A stretch of DNA of 64,000 nt from Gammaproteobacteria bacterium (GCA_024638385.1 JAHEKJ010000002.1:1-64000), one strand, 5' to 3'; counted from the stretch's first letter, positions 9,322 through 17,837 are shown. Program-made: numbers and translations. Notes: generated by a model from the letters alone, not told the origin.

Positions 9322-10041
9322 CTAGCGCCTGCGCCCGCCCTTGAAGTCGATCGACTTGATCCGGGGCGACAACGTGATTTCGTCGATCACGATAGACTCG
9401 CTGCTGGCGAGAATCTGAGCGACCAGCGCGGCGACGTCGCCGACCTCTATCGCGTTTTCCACCGCGGCGCCGGGGGCAAAGTCGAGCGCGTCGAAAAACG
9501 CGCTGCGCACCATGCCGGGATTGATCAGGCTGACGCGAATACCGGCGGCGGCGCAATCCTCGCGCAGTGCCCGGCAAAATCCGCGCAGGCCATGCTTGGC
9601 CGCGCTGTAGAGCGCGCCCTTGCGACCGGCTTCGAGCGCCGCCTCCGAGCCGATGAAGATCAGCTGGCCGCGTCCGGCGCGGCGCATCGACGGCACCAGC
9701 GCGCGGCTGAGGACCAGCGCGCTGGTCAGATTGAGCCGCAACGACGCGTCGATTTGCGCGACCGAGAATTGTTCGATCGAGCCGAACAGGCCGGCGCCGG
9801 CGGCGTGCACCAGGCAGTCGACGGGACGCTCGCCGAGGCTCGCCCGCAGCGAAGTCTCGATCGCGTCGAGGTCGGTCAGGTCGAGCGCCAGCGGCGTGAA
9901 GTCGGCGCCCGCGAGTCGCGCCACGTCGCCGCGCCGGCTCAGGCCGACAACCTGGTATCCGTCGTCCAGCAGGCGCTCGGCGCAGGCCAGGCCGATGCCG
10001 GAACTCGCGCCGGTGACGACGGCGGTGCGGCGCTCAGTCAT
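9322..10041 (-). CDS. Short-chain dehydrogenase/reductase (SDR)
   Basis: NAD(P)-dependent oxidoreductase of 239 residues with the classical SDR layout: cofactor motif TGASSGIG at about 11-18, an HAAGAG stretch in place of NNAG, a catalytic Ser in FIGSEA, and the catalytic pair in YSAAK at about 150-154. The substrate cannot be told from sequence. It is the last gene of a four-gene minus-strand operon; its start codon overlaps the end of the radical SAM gene by 8 bases, so the two are translationally coupled. Confidence 0.9.
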   Translation of the reverse strand: MTERRTAVVTGASSGIGLACAERLLDDGYQVVGLSRRGDVARLAGADFTPLALDLTDLDAIETSLRASLGERPVDCLVHAAGAGLFGSIEQFSVAQIDASLRLNLTSALVLSRALVPSMRRAGRGQLIFIGSEAALEAGRKGALYSAAKHGLRGFCRALREDCAAAGIRVSLINPGMVRSAFFDALDFAPGAAVENAIEVGDVAALVAQILASSESIVIDEITLSPRIKSIDFKGGRRR

Positions 10042-11131
10042 GCCAGCTGCACGGCTGGTAGCGGTCGGCCGGCACGCGCTCGAGCAGTCGGGATTCGCAA
10101 TACTCGATCATCTCGCGTTCGCGATCGTGCGGGTAGCTGATGATACCATCCCGCGCCGCAAGGTCCTGGGCGAACAGCGGTTCGCCGGGGTATAGCCGCG
10201 TGACGCGGCGATAGTGCGCGCGCGTCAGGCGAAACGGGCCGAGGCTGACCGAGTGCAGGCGCGCGGCGTCGACGCGGGCGAAAATTTCGTCGAGCAGGGC
10301 GACGAAGGTCGAGCGGTAGTCGCGATGATACACCACCGGATCGAGGCGCAGGCCGACCGGCCAGCCGGCGTCCTGCAGCCGCGCCATCGCGTCGACGCGC
10401 CGCTCGATCGGCGGCACGCCGTGCTCGAGCCGCGCGTGACTGACGGCATCGCTGAAACTGAAAGCGACGACGACGCGCGCGACCGGTTCGCGCGCGAGCA
10501 GCCCGCGCACCTGGGTACTCTTGGTGCGCAATTCCATCCACGCATTGGCGACGCGGTCGATCACGGGCACGAAGAAATCGGTAAAGCGGGTCATCGGTTC
10601 GAAGGCGAGGCTGTCGCAGTCGTAGCCCGAGTAGAACCAGACCGTCGCCGGCGCGTGCTCGCCGGCGACGGCCTCGATGTCGGCGGCGAAATCCTCGTAG
10701 TTGACGAACACGACCTGGTGCGCCGAACGGTACATGCCCTGCAGAAAGCAATAGCGACAGTCGTAGACGCAATTGAGCATGTGCGAGAAATAGTAGTGGT
10801 GGTCGCCGTCGAGACCGTATCCCGGCGGCGCCTCGAGCACGCGTTTGTGCGGCTTGGCCGCGATGATCAGCGCCGGGTTGCGTTTCTGCAGGCGAAAATT
10901 CTGCGCCCGCGGGTTGAAGACCTCACCGTAGCGCTCGATCTCGATTCGTGGCGTCGTCGTGCCGAGGCGTTGCAACATCGCCCGCGCGCGCGGATGCGCG
11001 CTGATACCGGACTCGATGTAGACGCAGCTGGCCAGCTTACAGCCCCGCGCTATCGTCGTGGCACAACCGCGCCAGGGATTCCAGCTTGGCGCGTCGCGTC
11101 GGCTCCGCGTGCATGCGCGCGAGCAGCGCAT
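10034..11131 (-). CDS. Spore-photoproduct-lyase-like radical SAM protein
   Basis: Radical SAM protein of the SplB family. The 4Fe-4S motif is CVYDCRYC (CX3CX2C), followed by FLQGMY, as in spore photoproduct lyases; YIESG and HKRVLE segments ahead of it also match the family. The ATG at 11131 is the only ATG upstream of the conserved YIE motif and makes the gene overlap the upstream nucleosidase by 95 bases. The first ~30 residues look non-native, so a CTG near 11030-11035 may be the real start. A non-spore-former has no spore photoproduct, so the substrate is unknown. The neighbours are a nucleosidase-like protein upstream and an SDR downstream. Confidence 0.8.
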   Translation of the reverse strand: MRCSRACTRSRRDAPSWNPWRGCATTIARGCKLASCVYIESGISAHPRARAMLQRLGTTTPRIEIERYGEVFNPRAQNFRLQKRNPALIIAAKPHKRVLEAPPGYGLDGDHHYYFSHMLNCVYDCRYCFLQGMYRSAHQVVFVNYEDFAADIEAVAGEHAPATVWFYSGYDCDSLAFEPMTRFTDFFVPVIDRVANAWMELRTKSTQVRGLLAREPVARVVVAFSFSDAVSHARLEHGVPPIERRVDAMARLQDAGWPVGLRLDPVVYHRDYRSTFVALLDEIFARVDAARLHSVSLGPFRLTRAHYRRVTRLYPGEPLFAQDLAARDGIISYPHDREREMIEYCESRLLERVPADRYQPCSWHD

Positions 11132-11855
11132 GGCGGTCGTATTCGCGGTTCAGCAGGTAGCGCGCGAGTGCGCGCAGGCGGTTTTGCTCGGTTTCGCTAA
11201 ACGGCGCCGCGGCGAGTAGCGCGTGCCAGTCGGCGGGGTCGATTTCGCGCCCGCCGACATCGTCGGCCAGCGCCAGCAGGCGCATCGCCTCGGTGTCGAT
11301 CGCGTCGAGCCGGCGCTCGATCAACGCGCTGACGGCGCCGCGATCGCGCCCGGTATGCGCGCACGGATTATCGCTGACGACCTTGAGGCAGCCGATCAGT
11401 TCGGCGGAGGAAAAGCGCAGCGCGCTGGCGGCGAATCCGCTGGCCTCCATGTCGAGCAGGAACCCGGGCGGATAGTCGTTGCCGGGTCTGGCGAGGCTCA
11501 GGCACGCGGCGGTCGGCAGTGCCGGTTTCGCGGTCGGCGTCGGGTAGTAGCGCCGGCCGCTGTCGGCATCGACGATCTGCACGACCTGCAGCAGCGTGCC
11601 GAGCTTGAAATCGGCGGCCCCGGCGATTCCGACGTTGAGCCAGGCGAGCGCCCGCTCGGTGTCGAAGCGCGCGGCGCACCAGGCCGTTGCCGCGGCGCCG
11701 GCGAGACGACCGACACCGCTGACGATGCAGGCCATGCGCGGGTTTTCATAGAGATCGAAGGCATGATCGCGCCGCGATTTCTTCAACCGGTAGCGATCGA
11801 TGATCGGCCGGGCTTCGCAGGCGAGCGCGCAAACCCAGATCAGCCGGCCGCTCAC
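11037..11855 (-). CDS. Nucleoside phosphorylase/nucleosidase-like protein
   Basis: Protein of 272 residues resembling the purine-nucleoside phosphorylase/MTA-SAH nucleosidase superfamily. It starts LIWVCALACEARPII, the usual first strand with an acidic residue, has VSGVGRLAGAAATAW and WLNVGIAGA, and a DMEASGFA motif near 140-147 that matches the ribose-binding ME.E region. The family C-terminus is not obvious; the last ~80 residues are Leu/Arg rich. It could hydrolyse 5'-deoxyadenosine or methylthioadenosine, which would suit the overlapping radical SAM gene, but this is inference. It also overlaps the upstream glycosyltransferase by 4 bases. Confidence 0.75.
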   Translation of the reverse strand: MSGRLIWVCALACEARPIIDRYRLKKSRRDHAFDLYENPRMACIVSGVGRLAGAAATAWCAARFDTERALAWLNVGIAGAADFKLGTLLQVVQIVDADSGRRYYPTPTAKPALPTAACLSLARPGNDYPPGFLLDMEASGFAASALRFSSAELIGCLKVVSDNPCAHTGRDRGAVSALIERRLDAIDTEAMRLLALADDVGGREIDPADWHALLAAAPFSETEQNRLRALARYLLNREYDRHALLARMHAEPTRRAKLESLARLCHDDSAGL

Positions 11856-12688
11856 GACGCGGCCGCAGCGGCGAGGCGCGCGCGCATGGGCTCGAACTCG
11901 GCGAGGATGTCATCGTTGCCGTGTTTGCGCGCCCCGGCGAGCAGTATGCCGAGCTTGCGTTCGAGCGTCTCGCGCGCGGCGCGCGCGTCGTCCGCGCCGA
12001 GCGCCGATTCGTCGAGCACCCGGGCGAGCGCGCGCACTCGAAAACGGTCCATTGCCGGGTAGCGCGCCGACAGTTGATCGGCGTGACCGCCGTACTTCGT
12101 GATCAGCGGTTCGTCGATGTAGTGCACCGGGTAGCGGCTGCACAGGCGCAGCCACAGATCGTAGTCCTCGCAGGCCGGCAGCGATTCGTCGAATCCGCCA
12201 AGCTCGACGAGCCGCTCGCGCCGGATCACCGCAGCCGACGGCGAAATCGCGCACAACGGCAGGCAGTGGCGGAAGATCCAGCCGCCGTGCTTGCGGTGTT
12301 TGCGATGCGGATTGACCCGGCGGCCGCGGCGCACCCAGAATTCATCGGAGTGATAGAGCGCGAAGCCGGGGTGTCGCGCGGCGGCGTCGTGCACGCGGGC
12401 GATCTTGTGCGGCAACCAGCAGTCGTCGGAATCGAGCAGCGCGATCCAGTCGCCGCGCGCGGCCTCGATGCCGAGGTTGCGCGCGGCGCTGACGCCGCGA
12501 TTGGCCTGGCGAATCAAGTCGACCCCGGGGAAATCGCTCGCGACCATCGCCGCGCTGGCGTCGCTCGAGCCGTCGTCGACGACGATGACCTGGGCCACCG
12601 GTAACGTCTGCGCGAGCACCGAGCGCAGCGCGCGCGCGAGCGGCTCGCGCCGGTTGTAGCTCGGGATGACGGCGGTTATTCGCATCAT
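11852..12688 (-). CDS. Family 2 glycosyltransferase
   Basis: GT-A fold glycosyltransferase of 278 residues, cytoplasmic, with no membrane helix. The nucleotide-sugar motifs are clear: ITAVIPSYNRR at the N-terminus, VIVVDDGSSD near 34-43, NRGVSAARNLGIEAARGDWI near 63-82, and the metal-binding LLDSDDCW near 84-91. A later CEDYDLWLRL matches the acceptor-site acidic motif. The acceptor is unknown. It is the first gene of the minus-strand operon with the nucleosidase, radical SAM and SDR genes. Confidence 0.9.
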   Translation of the reverse strand: MMRITAVIPSYNRREPLARALRSVLAQTLPVAQVIVVDDGSSDASAAMVASDFPGVDLIRQANRGVSAARNLGIEAARGDWIALLDSDDCWLPHKIARVHDAAARHPGFALYHSDEFWVRRGRRVNPHRKHRKHGGWIFRHCLPLCAISPSAAVIRRERLVELGGFDESLPACEDYDLWLRLCSRYPVHYIDEPLITKYGGHADQLSARYPAMDRFRVRALARVLDESALGADDARAARETLERKLGILLAGARKHGNDDILAEFEPMRARLAAAAAS

Positions 12689-12704
12689 TGCCGGGGCCGA
12701 CGCG

Positions 12705-13037
12705 TCAGGTTTTTTGCGGAACGATCGACGATCCCGGGAAACTGGTCACGATCGCGCCGTCGCTGTCGAGGATGCGATTCTTGCCACAACGCTCGACCTC
12801 GTCGATACGAATCACGGAATGCAGCGGTATATAGGTGTGCTTGACGTTGCCGAACTCGCTCTTGAGTTTCTCTTCGGCCGGATCGATCAGCAATTTCGAA
12901 TGTTCGCCGAATATGATTTCACCGATCTCGATGAAGCCGGCCATCCGCGCCTGGCCGACCTCGTGCGCGTAGAGTTCGTAGATCCGGTTGCTGTTGTGGA
13001 ACTGGATGCGAAACATCGGTTTGTCGGCTTTCGGCAT
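12705..13037 (-). CDS. DUF1820 family protein
   Basis: Protein of 110 residues matching the DUF1820 family of gammaproteobacteria: FRIQFHNSNRIYELYA, then GFIEIGEI.FGE, DPAEEKLK.EF and YIPLHSVIRIDEV. It is soluble with no known role. It lies 9 bases downstream of grxC and 16 bases upstream of the glycosyltransferase start, so it may be the link in a longer transcript. Confidence 0.86.
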   Translation of the reverse strand: MPKADKPMFRIQFHNSNRIYELYAHEVGQARMAGFIEIGEIIFGEHSKLLIDPAEEKLKSEFGNVKHTYIPLHSVIRIDEVERCGKNRILDSDGAIVTSFPGSSIVPQKT

Positions 13038-13046
13038 GCGCGGAAC

Positions 13047-13307
13047 CTATTCCGGTTGCATCAGTTCGTCGAGCTCGCCGTCCATGTGCAGCTCGGTGAG
13101 TTCGGAGAATCCGCCGACGAGGCGCTCGTCGATCAGAATTTGCGGCACCGTGCGCGCGCCGCGCGTGACCTCGGCGAATTCGCGCATGGCCGCGGCATCG
13201 CCGTCGATGCGAATCTCGTCGTAGGGGATCGCCCACTTGTCGAGCATGGTTTTGGCCCGGGCGCAGATCGCGCACCGCGCGGTACTGTAAATTTTTACTC
13301 TCGGCAT
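13047..13307 (-). CDS. grxC: Glutaredoxin (GrxC type)
   Basis: Small thiol-disulfide oxidoreductase using glutathione. The ATG at 13307 gives 86 residues, the usual GrxC length; a longer frame to 13373 adds a non-conserved leader. The fold opens with VKIYSTARCAICARAK, with the active site CAIC in place of the usual CPYC. TVPQILID supplies the cis-Pro and GGFSEL the glutathione-binding glycines. Ala for Pro and Ile for Tyr in the active site may alter its redox potential. It is followed by the DUF1820 gene. Confidence 0.88.
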   Translation of the reverse strand: MPRVKIYSTARCAICARAKTMLDKWAIPYDEIRIDGDAAAMREFAEVTRGARTVPQILIDERLVGGFSELTELHMDGELDELMQPE

Positions 13308-13388
13308 CGATTGCCCGCCCGCGGTAATAACGGCTAATGGTAACTCAGGTGGGGATCGGAGTCCTGCTTTCAAGCCGGCCGCGGCGGC

Positions 13389-15752
13389 TCATCCCGAATG
13401 CCGAATCGCGAGCACTACCTGGTTGCGCAAGGTCTTTAGCAGGCCGAGCTGCTCGTCGCTGATGCGCACGGGCTGCTGCTGCGCGCTGTCGATATAGATC
13501 AGCGCGAGCGGTCTCTTGCGAACGACGACCGGGAAGATCGTGAAGCAGCGGGCGCCGACCTGCTCGTGATACCAGGCGGGCATCTTGTCGCGGATCTTGG
13601 CGTCAGCCGAGTTTTCGATACGAATGTCGACGTTGTTGTCGAGGGCGGCGCGGAAGACGTCGGCCTGCTGCTTGCGCGGAATCGCGAAGTGCTCGATCAA
13701 TTGCTGCACGTCGTCGCCGTAGCCGAAGCGCGCGCGAATGTCGCCGCTCTTGTTGTCCTTCAGGCACAGCACGACGCGCACGCCGTCGAAGGCGCGGTAA
13801 ATGGTTTCGAGCGCCATCTGCATGACCTGGTTGATGCTGTAGTCGCCGGCCAGCGTGGCGGTGATGTCCTGAATGCCCTCGGTCAGGGTTTTTTCTACCG
13901 TCTGATCGGTCACGGCCGACTGATCGACGAGAATTTCGACGCTGTCGTCGATGCCGATTTCCAGCGTCGGCGGAACTTCCGGCGGTTCCGGTTCGAGGCT
14001 GCCGCCGCTCGAGATTTGCTGATAGTAGATGCTCTTGTCGAGATCGAACTGGATCAGCCGCGCGAAGCGGGTCAACTCCCGGTGGCAGTTTTCGAGCAGG
14101 CTCGAAACCTTTTCGCCATCGAGGTCGAGGATCTTGCCGAACTGGCCGGTCAGGCGATTGATTGCCGGCGCCTGCTGCTGCAGCGGCAGGGTCAGGCAGA
14201 TCCCGAGCGCACTCGAAAACTGCGCGACGAGCTTGAGTTTGTCGTCGGCCGACCGGGGTTGCGGCAAATGATCGAAGTCGAGCGGCAACATGCAGTCGGT
14301 AATCGATTTGGGGAAACCCCATTCGCGCGCCACCGAAAAACCGAGACGCGCATAGCTGGTGCCTAGAATTTCAGTCGCCGCCGCGGCTTCACTGCAGTTT
14401 TTGCCGGCCACGAGCTTATCGATCGCGCGCGCCTCTTCGTGCAGATAGAAACGCACCAGCATCTTGCCGAGTTGTTGCAGCAACGCGCACAGAAAGGCTT
14501 CCTCGTGGTTGGCGATCGAAAGCCCGCGCGCCAGCGAGTTGGCCAGCAGGCCGCTGAACAGTGCCTGCACCGACTGCTCCTTGAGCTTGTGCGCCTGCAG
14601 CTTGTCCTGCAGGTGCTCGAACAGCATCAGGCCGACCGCGATGCTGCGCACGGTATCGATGCCGAGCATCACCAGCGCGCGCGATATCGTGCTGACCTTG
14701 CCGCCGCCGCGATTGTAATAAGCCGAATTCACCAGCCGCAGGACCTTGTTGGTCAGCGAGTAATCCTTGAGGATCGCATTCGAGACTTCGGCCAGGCTCT
14801 CGGTTTCGCTCGACGAGGCCTGGTTGAGCACGCTGATCGTGTGCGAAAAAGCGGGGAAATCCTTCTTGTGGCGCATGCGCCGCAGCAAAAATCTCGCGGT
14901 CGCGTCGCCATGACCCCGGCGCGGCGTGCTCTGGTCGAGCGCGAAGTAATCGTTGATCGCCCGCAGCAACTCGCCGGCGTCGGCGTATCGCTCCACCGGA
15001 TTCTTGGCAAGCGATTTCATGATCAGCGCATTCAGGCGCTCGTCGACCTCGGCGGCGAGTTGCGACGGCGGCACGATTTGCCGGGTCGCGATCGCGTTGA
15101 GCACCTGGTAGACCTCCTTGCCCTTGAAGGGCGCTTCGCCGGTCAACAGCTCGTAGCAGATCAGCCCCAGCGAGAACACGTCGGAGACCTTCTGGTGGCG
15201 GTGCGTTTCGAGGTACTCGGGCGCCATGTACTGCGGCGTGCCGCAGAGCGAATTGCCGGAACTGCGGGCAGCGTCGGTCAGCCAGGCAAGTCCGAAATCC
15301 GCAACCTTGGCCTGGCCCTGTTCGCTGATCAGGATGTTCGCCGGTTTCAGGTCGCAATGTACGATATCCTGCGCATGCGCGGCGGCCACGCCGTCGATGA
15401 TATCGCGCATGATATTGAGCTTTTCGTCGTAGCCGAGCCCGGCCGCGATCTTTTTCTGCAGTGGCTGGCCGTCGATGTACTCGAACACGAGGTACGGATC
15501 CTGGCCGTGCATGCCGATATCGAAGATCGAGACGACGTTGGCATGCTGGAGGCGGCTCACGGTGCGCGCTTCGGCGATGAGCTGCTCGATGTCGCCGCGC
15601 GGTCCGAGGCCGCCGCCGAGGCGGACCGACTTGATCGCGACCTGGCGCTTGAGCCGGGGGTCGTGCGCGAGGTAGACCATCCCCTGGCTGCCCTCTCCGA
15701 GCACGCGGCGAATGTGAAAGCGATCGATGGACTGTGGAAAACTGGCGGCCAT
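13389..15752 (-). CDS. Serine/threonine protein kinase fused to HDOD and GAF-like domains
   Basis: Protein of 787 residues. An N-terminal Hanks-type kinase (about 12-270) has the glycine loop GEGSQGMV, Lys41 in VAIKSV, HCDLKPAN with Asp134 as the catalytic base, DFG at 152-154 and an APEYLE stretch. An HDOD domain follows (about 295-500; SETESLAEVSNAIL and LVNSAYYNR are typical). A C-terminal GAF-like domain starts near 620. There are no membrane spans. HDOD domains are linked to signalling and motility control, but no substrate can be named. The HRD motif reads HCD, a substitution also seen in active kinases. It stands alone between the DUF2288-oxyR pair and grxC. Confidence 0.92.
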   Translation of the reverse strand: MAASFPQSIDRFHIRRVLGEGSQGMVYLAHDPRLKRQVAIKSVRLGGGLGPRGDIEQLIAEARTVSRLQHANVVSIFDIGMHGQDPYLVFEYIDGQPLQKKIAAGLGYDEKLNIMRDIIDGVAAAHAQDIVHCDLKPANILISEQGQAKVADFGLAWLTDAARSSGNSLCGTPQYMAPEYLETHRHQKVSDVFSLGLICYELLTGEAPFKGKEVYQVLNAIATRQIVPPSQLAAEVDERLNALIMKSLAKNPVERYADAGELLRAINDYFALDQSTPRRGHGDATARFLLRRMRHKKDFPAFSHTISVLNQASSSETESLAEVSNAILKDYSLTNKVLRLVNSAYYNRGGGKVSTISRALVMLGIDTVRSIAVGLMLFEHLQDKLQAHKLKEQSVQALFSGLLANSLARGLSIANHEEAFLCALLQQLGKMLVRFYLHEEARAIDKLVAGKNCSEAAAATEILGTSYARLGFSVAREWGFPKSITDCMLPLDFDHLPQPRSADDKLKLVAQFSSALGICLTLPLQQQAPAINRLTGQFGKILDLDGEKVSSLLENCHRELTRFARLIQFDLDKSIYYQQISSGGSLEPEPPEVPPTLEIGIDDSVEILVDQSAVTDQTVEKTLTEGIQDITATLAGDYSINQVMQMALETIYRAFDGVRVVLCLKDNKSGDIRARFGYGDDVQQLIEHFAIPRKQQADVFRAALDNNVDIRIENSADAKIRDKMPAWYHEQVGARCFTIFPVVVRKRPLALIYIDSAQQQPVRISDEQLGLLKTLRNQVVLAIRHSG

Positions 15753-15825
15753 GTCAAACTACGAGACCCTGCTGGTCTTCAGAGTATAGCCAGCGAGTCA
15801 GAGTCTGCCGCCGGTACGCTCCGGA

Positions 15826-16149
15826 TCAGGGGTCAGTCTCGGTGGATTGCACCAGTACCCAGGGTTTGACGACGACCGCCCACAGCAGCGCGTCGTCTTC
15901 GATCCAGCCGCGCGCCTCGTCGTCGCTGACCGGGTAGAGCGCAGTCGCCTCGGTCCAGGCTTCGACGCGGCCGACGTCGTCCTGCTCGAGCGCGCAGGCG
16001 ACCTCGACGAGGTCGAGTTCGGCGGCGACGCGCAATACCTTGCCGGCGGCAAAGAATCGCTGCAGGTCGCGCCAGGGGACTTGCGCGGTTTCGAGGTTGA
16101 GCTTGGCGCGGGTCAGGTCGAGATCCTGCCGCCTCGGGTCGTCGCTCAC
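15826..16149 (-). CDS. DUF2288 domain-containing protein
   Basis: Protein of 107 residues from a GTG at 16149 that overlaps the oxyR stop (GTGA). It carries the DUF2288 pattern: LNLETAQVPWRDLQRFFAAG, LDLVEVACAL, an AR.WIED stretch, and the terminal LWAVVVKPWVLVQ. It is small and soluble, with unknown function. The overlap implies translational coupling with oxyR. Confidence 0.82.
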   Translation of the reverse strand: MSDDPRRQDLDLTRAKLNLETAQVPWRDLQRFFAAGKVLRVAAELDLVEVACALEQDDVGRVEAWTEATALYPVSDDEARGWIEDDALLWAVVVKPWVLVQSTETDP

Positions 16150-17075
16150 GCGACCGACTTGATGATGTCGACGCCGTCGAGCGGGCTGTCCTGGATCGTA
16201 TCGCGAATCGTGAAGATCGCTTCCTTGCGCGGGAAGTGCTTGCGCCAGGCGATCGCGACCGTGCGGTGCGGCGACGGTTCGGTGAACGGTTTGATCGTGA
16301 TCAGCGATTCGTTTTTCTGGCTGTGCAGGATGCTGGTGCGCGGCAGCACGGTGATGCCGGTTCCGGCCGCGACCATGTGGCGGATGGTTTCGAGCGAGCC
16401 GCCTTCGAGAGTCCGGGTCAGTTCGCTGTTGCCCGACATGCAATCGGGACAGGCCTCGATGACCTGGTCGCGGAAGCAGTGGCCCGAGCCGAGCAACATC
16501 AGATCCTGGGTTGCCAGATCCTGCGGCGGAATCTGCTTGCGGTCCTTCCACTCGTGGTTGCGCGGCAGCGCGACGATGAACGGCTCGTCGTAGAGCGGCG
16601 CGGTTTCGATGCCGGGTTCGTCGAACGGGTAGGAGATGATGATCGCGTCGAGCGCGCCCTGCTTCAACGACTGGAACAGGTTGGCGGTGAAATTTTCCTC
16701 GATGATCAGCTTCAGGTTCGGTGCGTTCTTCTTCAGTTTCGGGATCAGGCTCGGCAACAGGTAGGGACCGATCGTGTAGATCACGCCGAGCTTGAACTGA
16801 CCCGAAAGCGGGTCCTTGCCCTGCTGCGCGATCTCGGTCAGGATCTGCGCTTCCTGCAACACGATATAGGCCTGGTTGATGATCTGCTGGCCGATTTCGG
16901 TGATGCGGATTTCGTTTTTCGAGCTGCGCTCGAACAGGCGCACGTCGAGTTCTTCCTCGAGTTTCTTTATCGCGATACTTAGGGTAGGCTGGCTCACGAA
17001 ACAGGCCTGCGCGGCCTTGCCGAAATGGTTTTTCTGTGCCACCGCGACGATGTAGCGCAACTCGGTCAGAGTCAT
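16146..17075 (-). CDS. oxyR: Hydrogen-peroxide sensing regulator OxyR
   Basis: LysR-type activator of the peroxide response, 309 residues. The N-terminal HTH is ELRYIVAVAQ...HFGKAAQACFVSQP. The redox cysteines are C200 (GSGHCFRDQ) and C209 (EACPDC), matching the E. coli pair C199 and C208; an extra cysteine follows at C212. The C-terminal sensor domain is complete. It is divergent from the TerB-like gene across 71 bases that contain two nested palindromes, and is followed by the overlapping DUF2288 gene. Autoregulation at that region is likely but inferred. Confidence 0.94.
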   Translation of the reverse strand: MTLTELRYIVAVAQKNHFGKAAQACFVSQPTLSIAIKKLEEELDVRLFERSSKNEIRITEIGQQIINQAYIVLQEAQILTEIAQQGKDPLSGQFKLGVIYTIGPYLLPSLIPKLKKNAPNLKLIIEENFTANLFQSLKQGALDAIIISYPFDEPGIETAPLYDEPFIVALPRNHEWKDRKQIPPQDLATQDLMLLGSGHCFRDQVIEACPDCMSGNSELTRTLEGGSLETIRHMVAAGTGITVLPRTSILHSQKNESLITIKPFTEPSPHRTVAIAWRKHFPRKEAIFTIRDTIQDSPLDGVDIIKSVA

Positions 17076-17087
17076 CGGGATCGGTAC

Positions 17088-17141
17088 CTATTGATTTAAT
17101 CAATTAATTTTGCACAAACCTGTATTTTTTGCAATCAATAG
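17088..17141. promoter_or_regulatory. Nested palindromes between oxyR and the TerB-like gene
   Basis: Two overlapping dyads occupy the divergent intergenic region. ATTGATT-T-AATCAAT is a perfect 15-base palindrome at 17090-17104. A wider dyad pairs CTATTGATT (17088-17096) with AATCAATAG (17133-17141). LysR-type regulators bind T-N11-A dyads of this kind near their own genes, and the CTAT/ATAG ends recall OxyR half-sites. Site identity is inference. Confidence 0.5.
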
Positions 17142-17146
17142 TTGCT

Positions 17147-17596
17147 ATGAAAAAATTACTGCAAAAATTGCTCGCGGTCGACGACGACAGCGATAGCGGG
17201 GTCGACGTCGAGCACGCGCTCAAGGTCGCGACGGCGGTCCTGCTGGTCGAAGTCACGCGCGCCGATTTCAGCGTCGAGCGCGCCGAGCGCGAGCGTGTGC
17301 GCCGCCTGCTCGGGCAACAATTCGAGCTGTCGGCGGCCGAGCTCGACGCCGTGCTCGAGGAGGCCGAGGCCGATGCTGACCGGCTGGTCTCGATCCAGCA
17401 CTTCACCCGGCTGCTGAACGAGCATTACGACCACGCGATGAAGGTGCGTATCGTCGAAATGATGTGGCAGGTCGTCTACGCGGACGGCGACAAAGACCAC
17501 TACGAGGAACACCTGTTGCGCCAGGTCGCCGAACTCCTCTACCTGTCTCACGCCGAATTCATCCAGGCCCGCCACAAGGCCGAACCCTCGACCTAG
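17147..17596 (+). CDS. TerB-family (tellurite-resistance-like) protein
   Basis: Soluble helical protein of 149 residues from the ATG at 17147. It has the TerB-like fold pattern: ALKVATAVLLVEVTRADFSV, ERERVRRLLGQQFELS, and MKVRIVEMMWQVVYADGDKD with conserved acidic residues that could bind metal. The family is named after tellurite resistance but most members have no proven function. It is divergent from oxyR, so it may belong to the oxidative-stress response. An upstream TTG at 17129 would add six residues; the ATG is preferred. Confidence 0.84.
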   Translation: MKKLLQKLLAVDDDSDSGVDVEHALKVATAVLLVEVTRADFSVERAERERVRRLLGQQFELSAAELDAVLEEAEADADRLVSIQHFTRLLNEHYDHAMKVRIVEMMWQVVYADGDKDHYEEHLLRQVAELLYLSHAEFIQARHKAEPST

Positions 17597-17622
17597 GCAG
17601 TAGCTCGTATCGGGATTTGCAC

Positions 17623-17782
17623 GTCATTGCGAGGAGCGCGCGGTAGCGGATACTGCCAGGTCATTGCGAGGAGGCGCGCGGAAGCGGGTACTGGCAGGTC
17701 ATTGCGGGGAGGCGCAGCCGACGAAGCAACCTCCGGACAGCTGCCCGATCCAAAGAGATTGCTTCGCTGCGCTCGCAATGAC
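17623..17782. repeat. Dispersed palindromic repeat, copy A (compound)
   Basis: Three successive left ends of the GTCATTGCGAGGAG(G)CGC type begin at 17623, 17660 and 17698. They are followed by one full right end, GATTGCTTCGCTGCGCTCGC plus AATGAC, ending at 17782. The ends are inverted copies of each other, so the unit can fold into a hairpin. It sits between the convergent TerB-like and yggT genes. Confidence 0.85.
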
Positions 17783-17837
17783 GCGAAATACGAAAAACGT
17801 CGCCGCGACCCGTACCTGCTGCCGCGAAACGCTCGTG

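Noticed and set aside
9322-12688. Hopanoid gene cluster (nucleosidase as HpnG, glycosyltransferase as HpnI)
   Set aside because: There is no squalene-hopene cyclase or HpnH-type radical SAM gene; the radical SAM protein is SplB-like.
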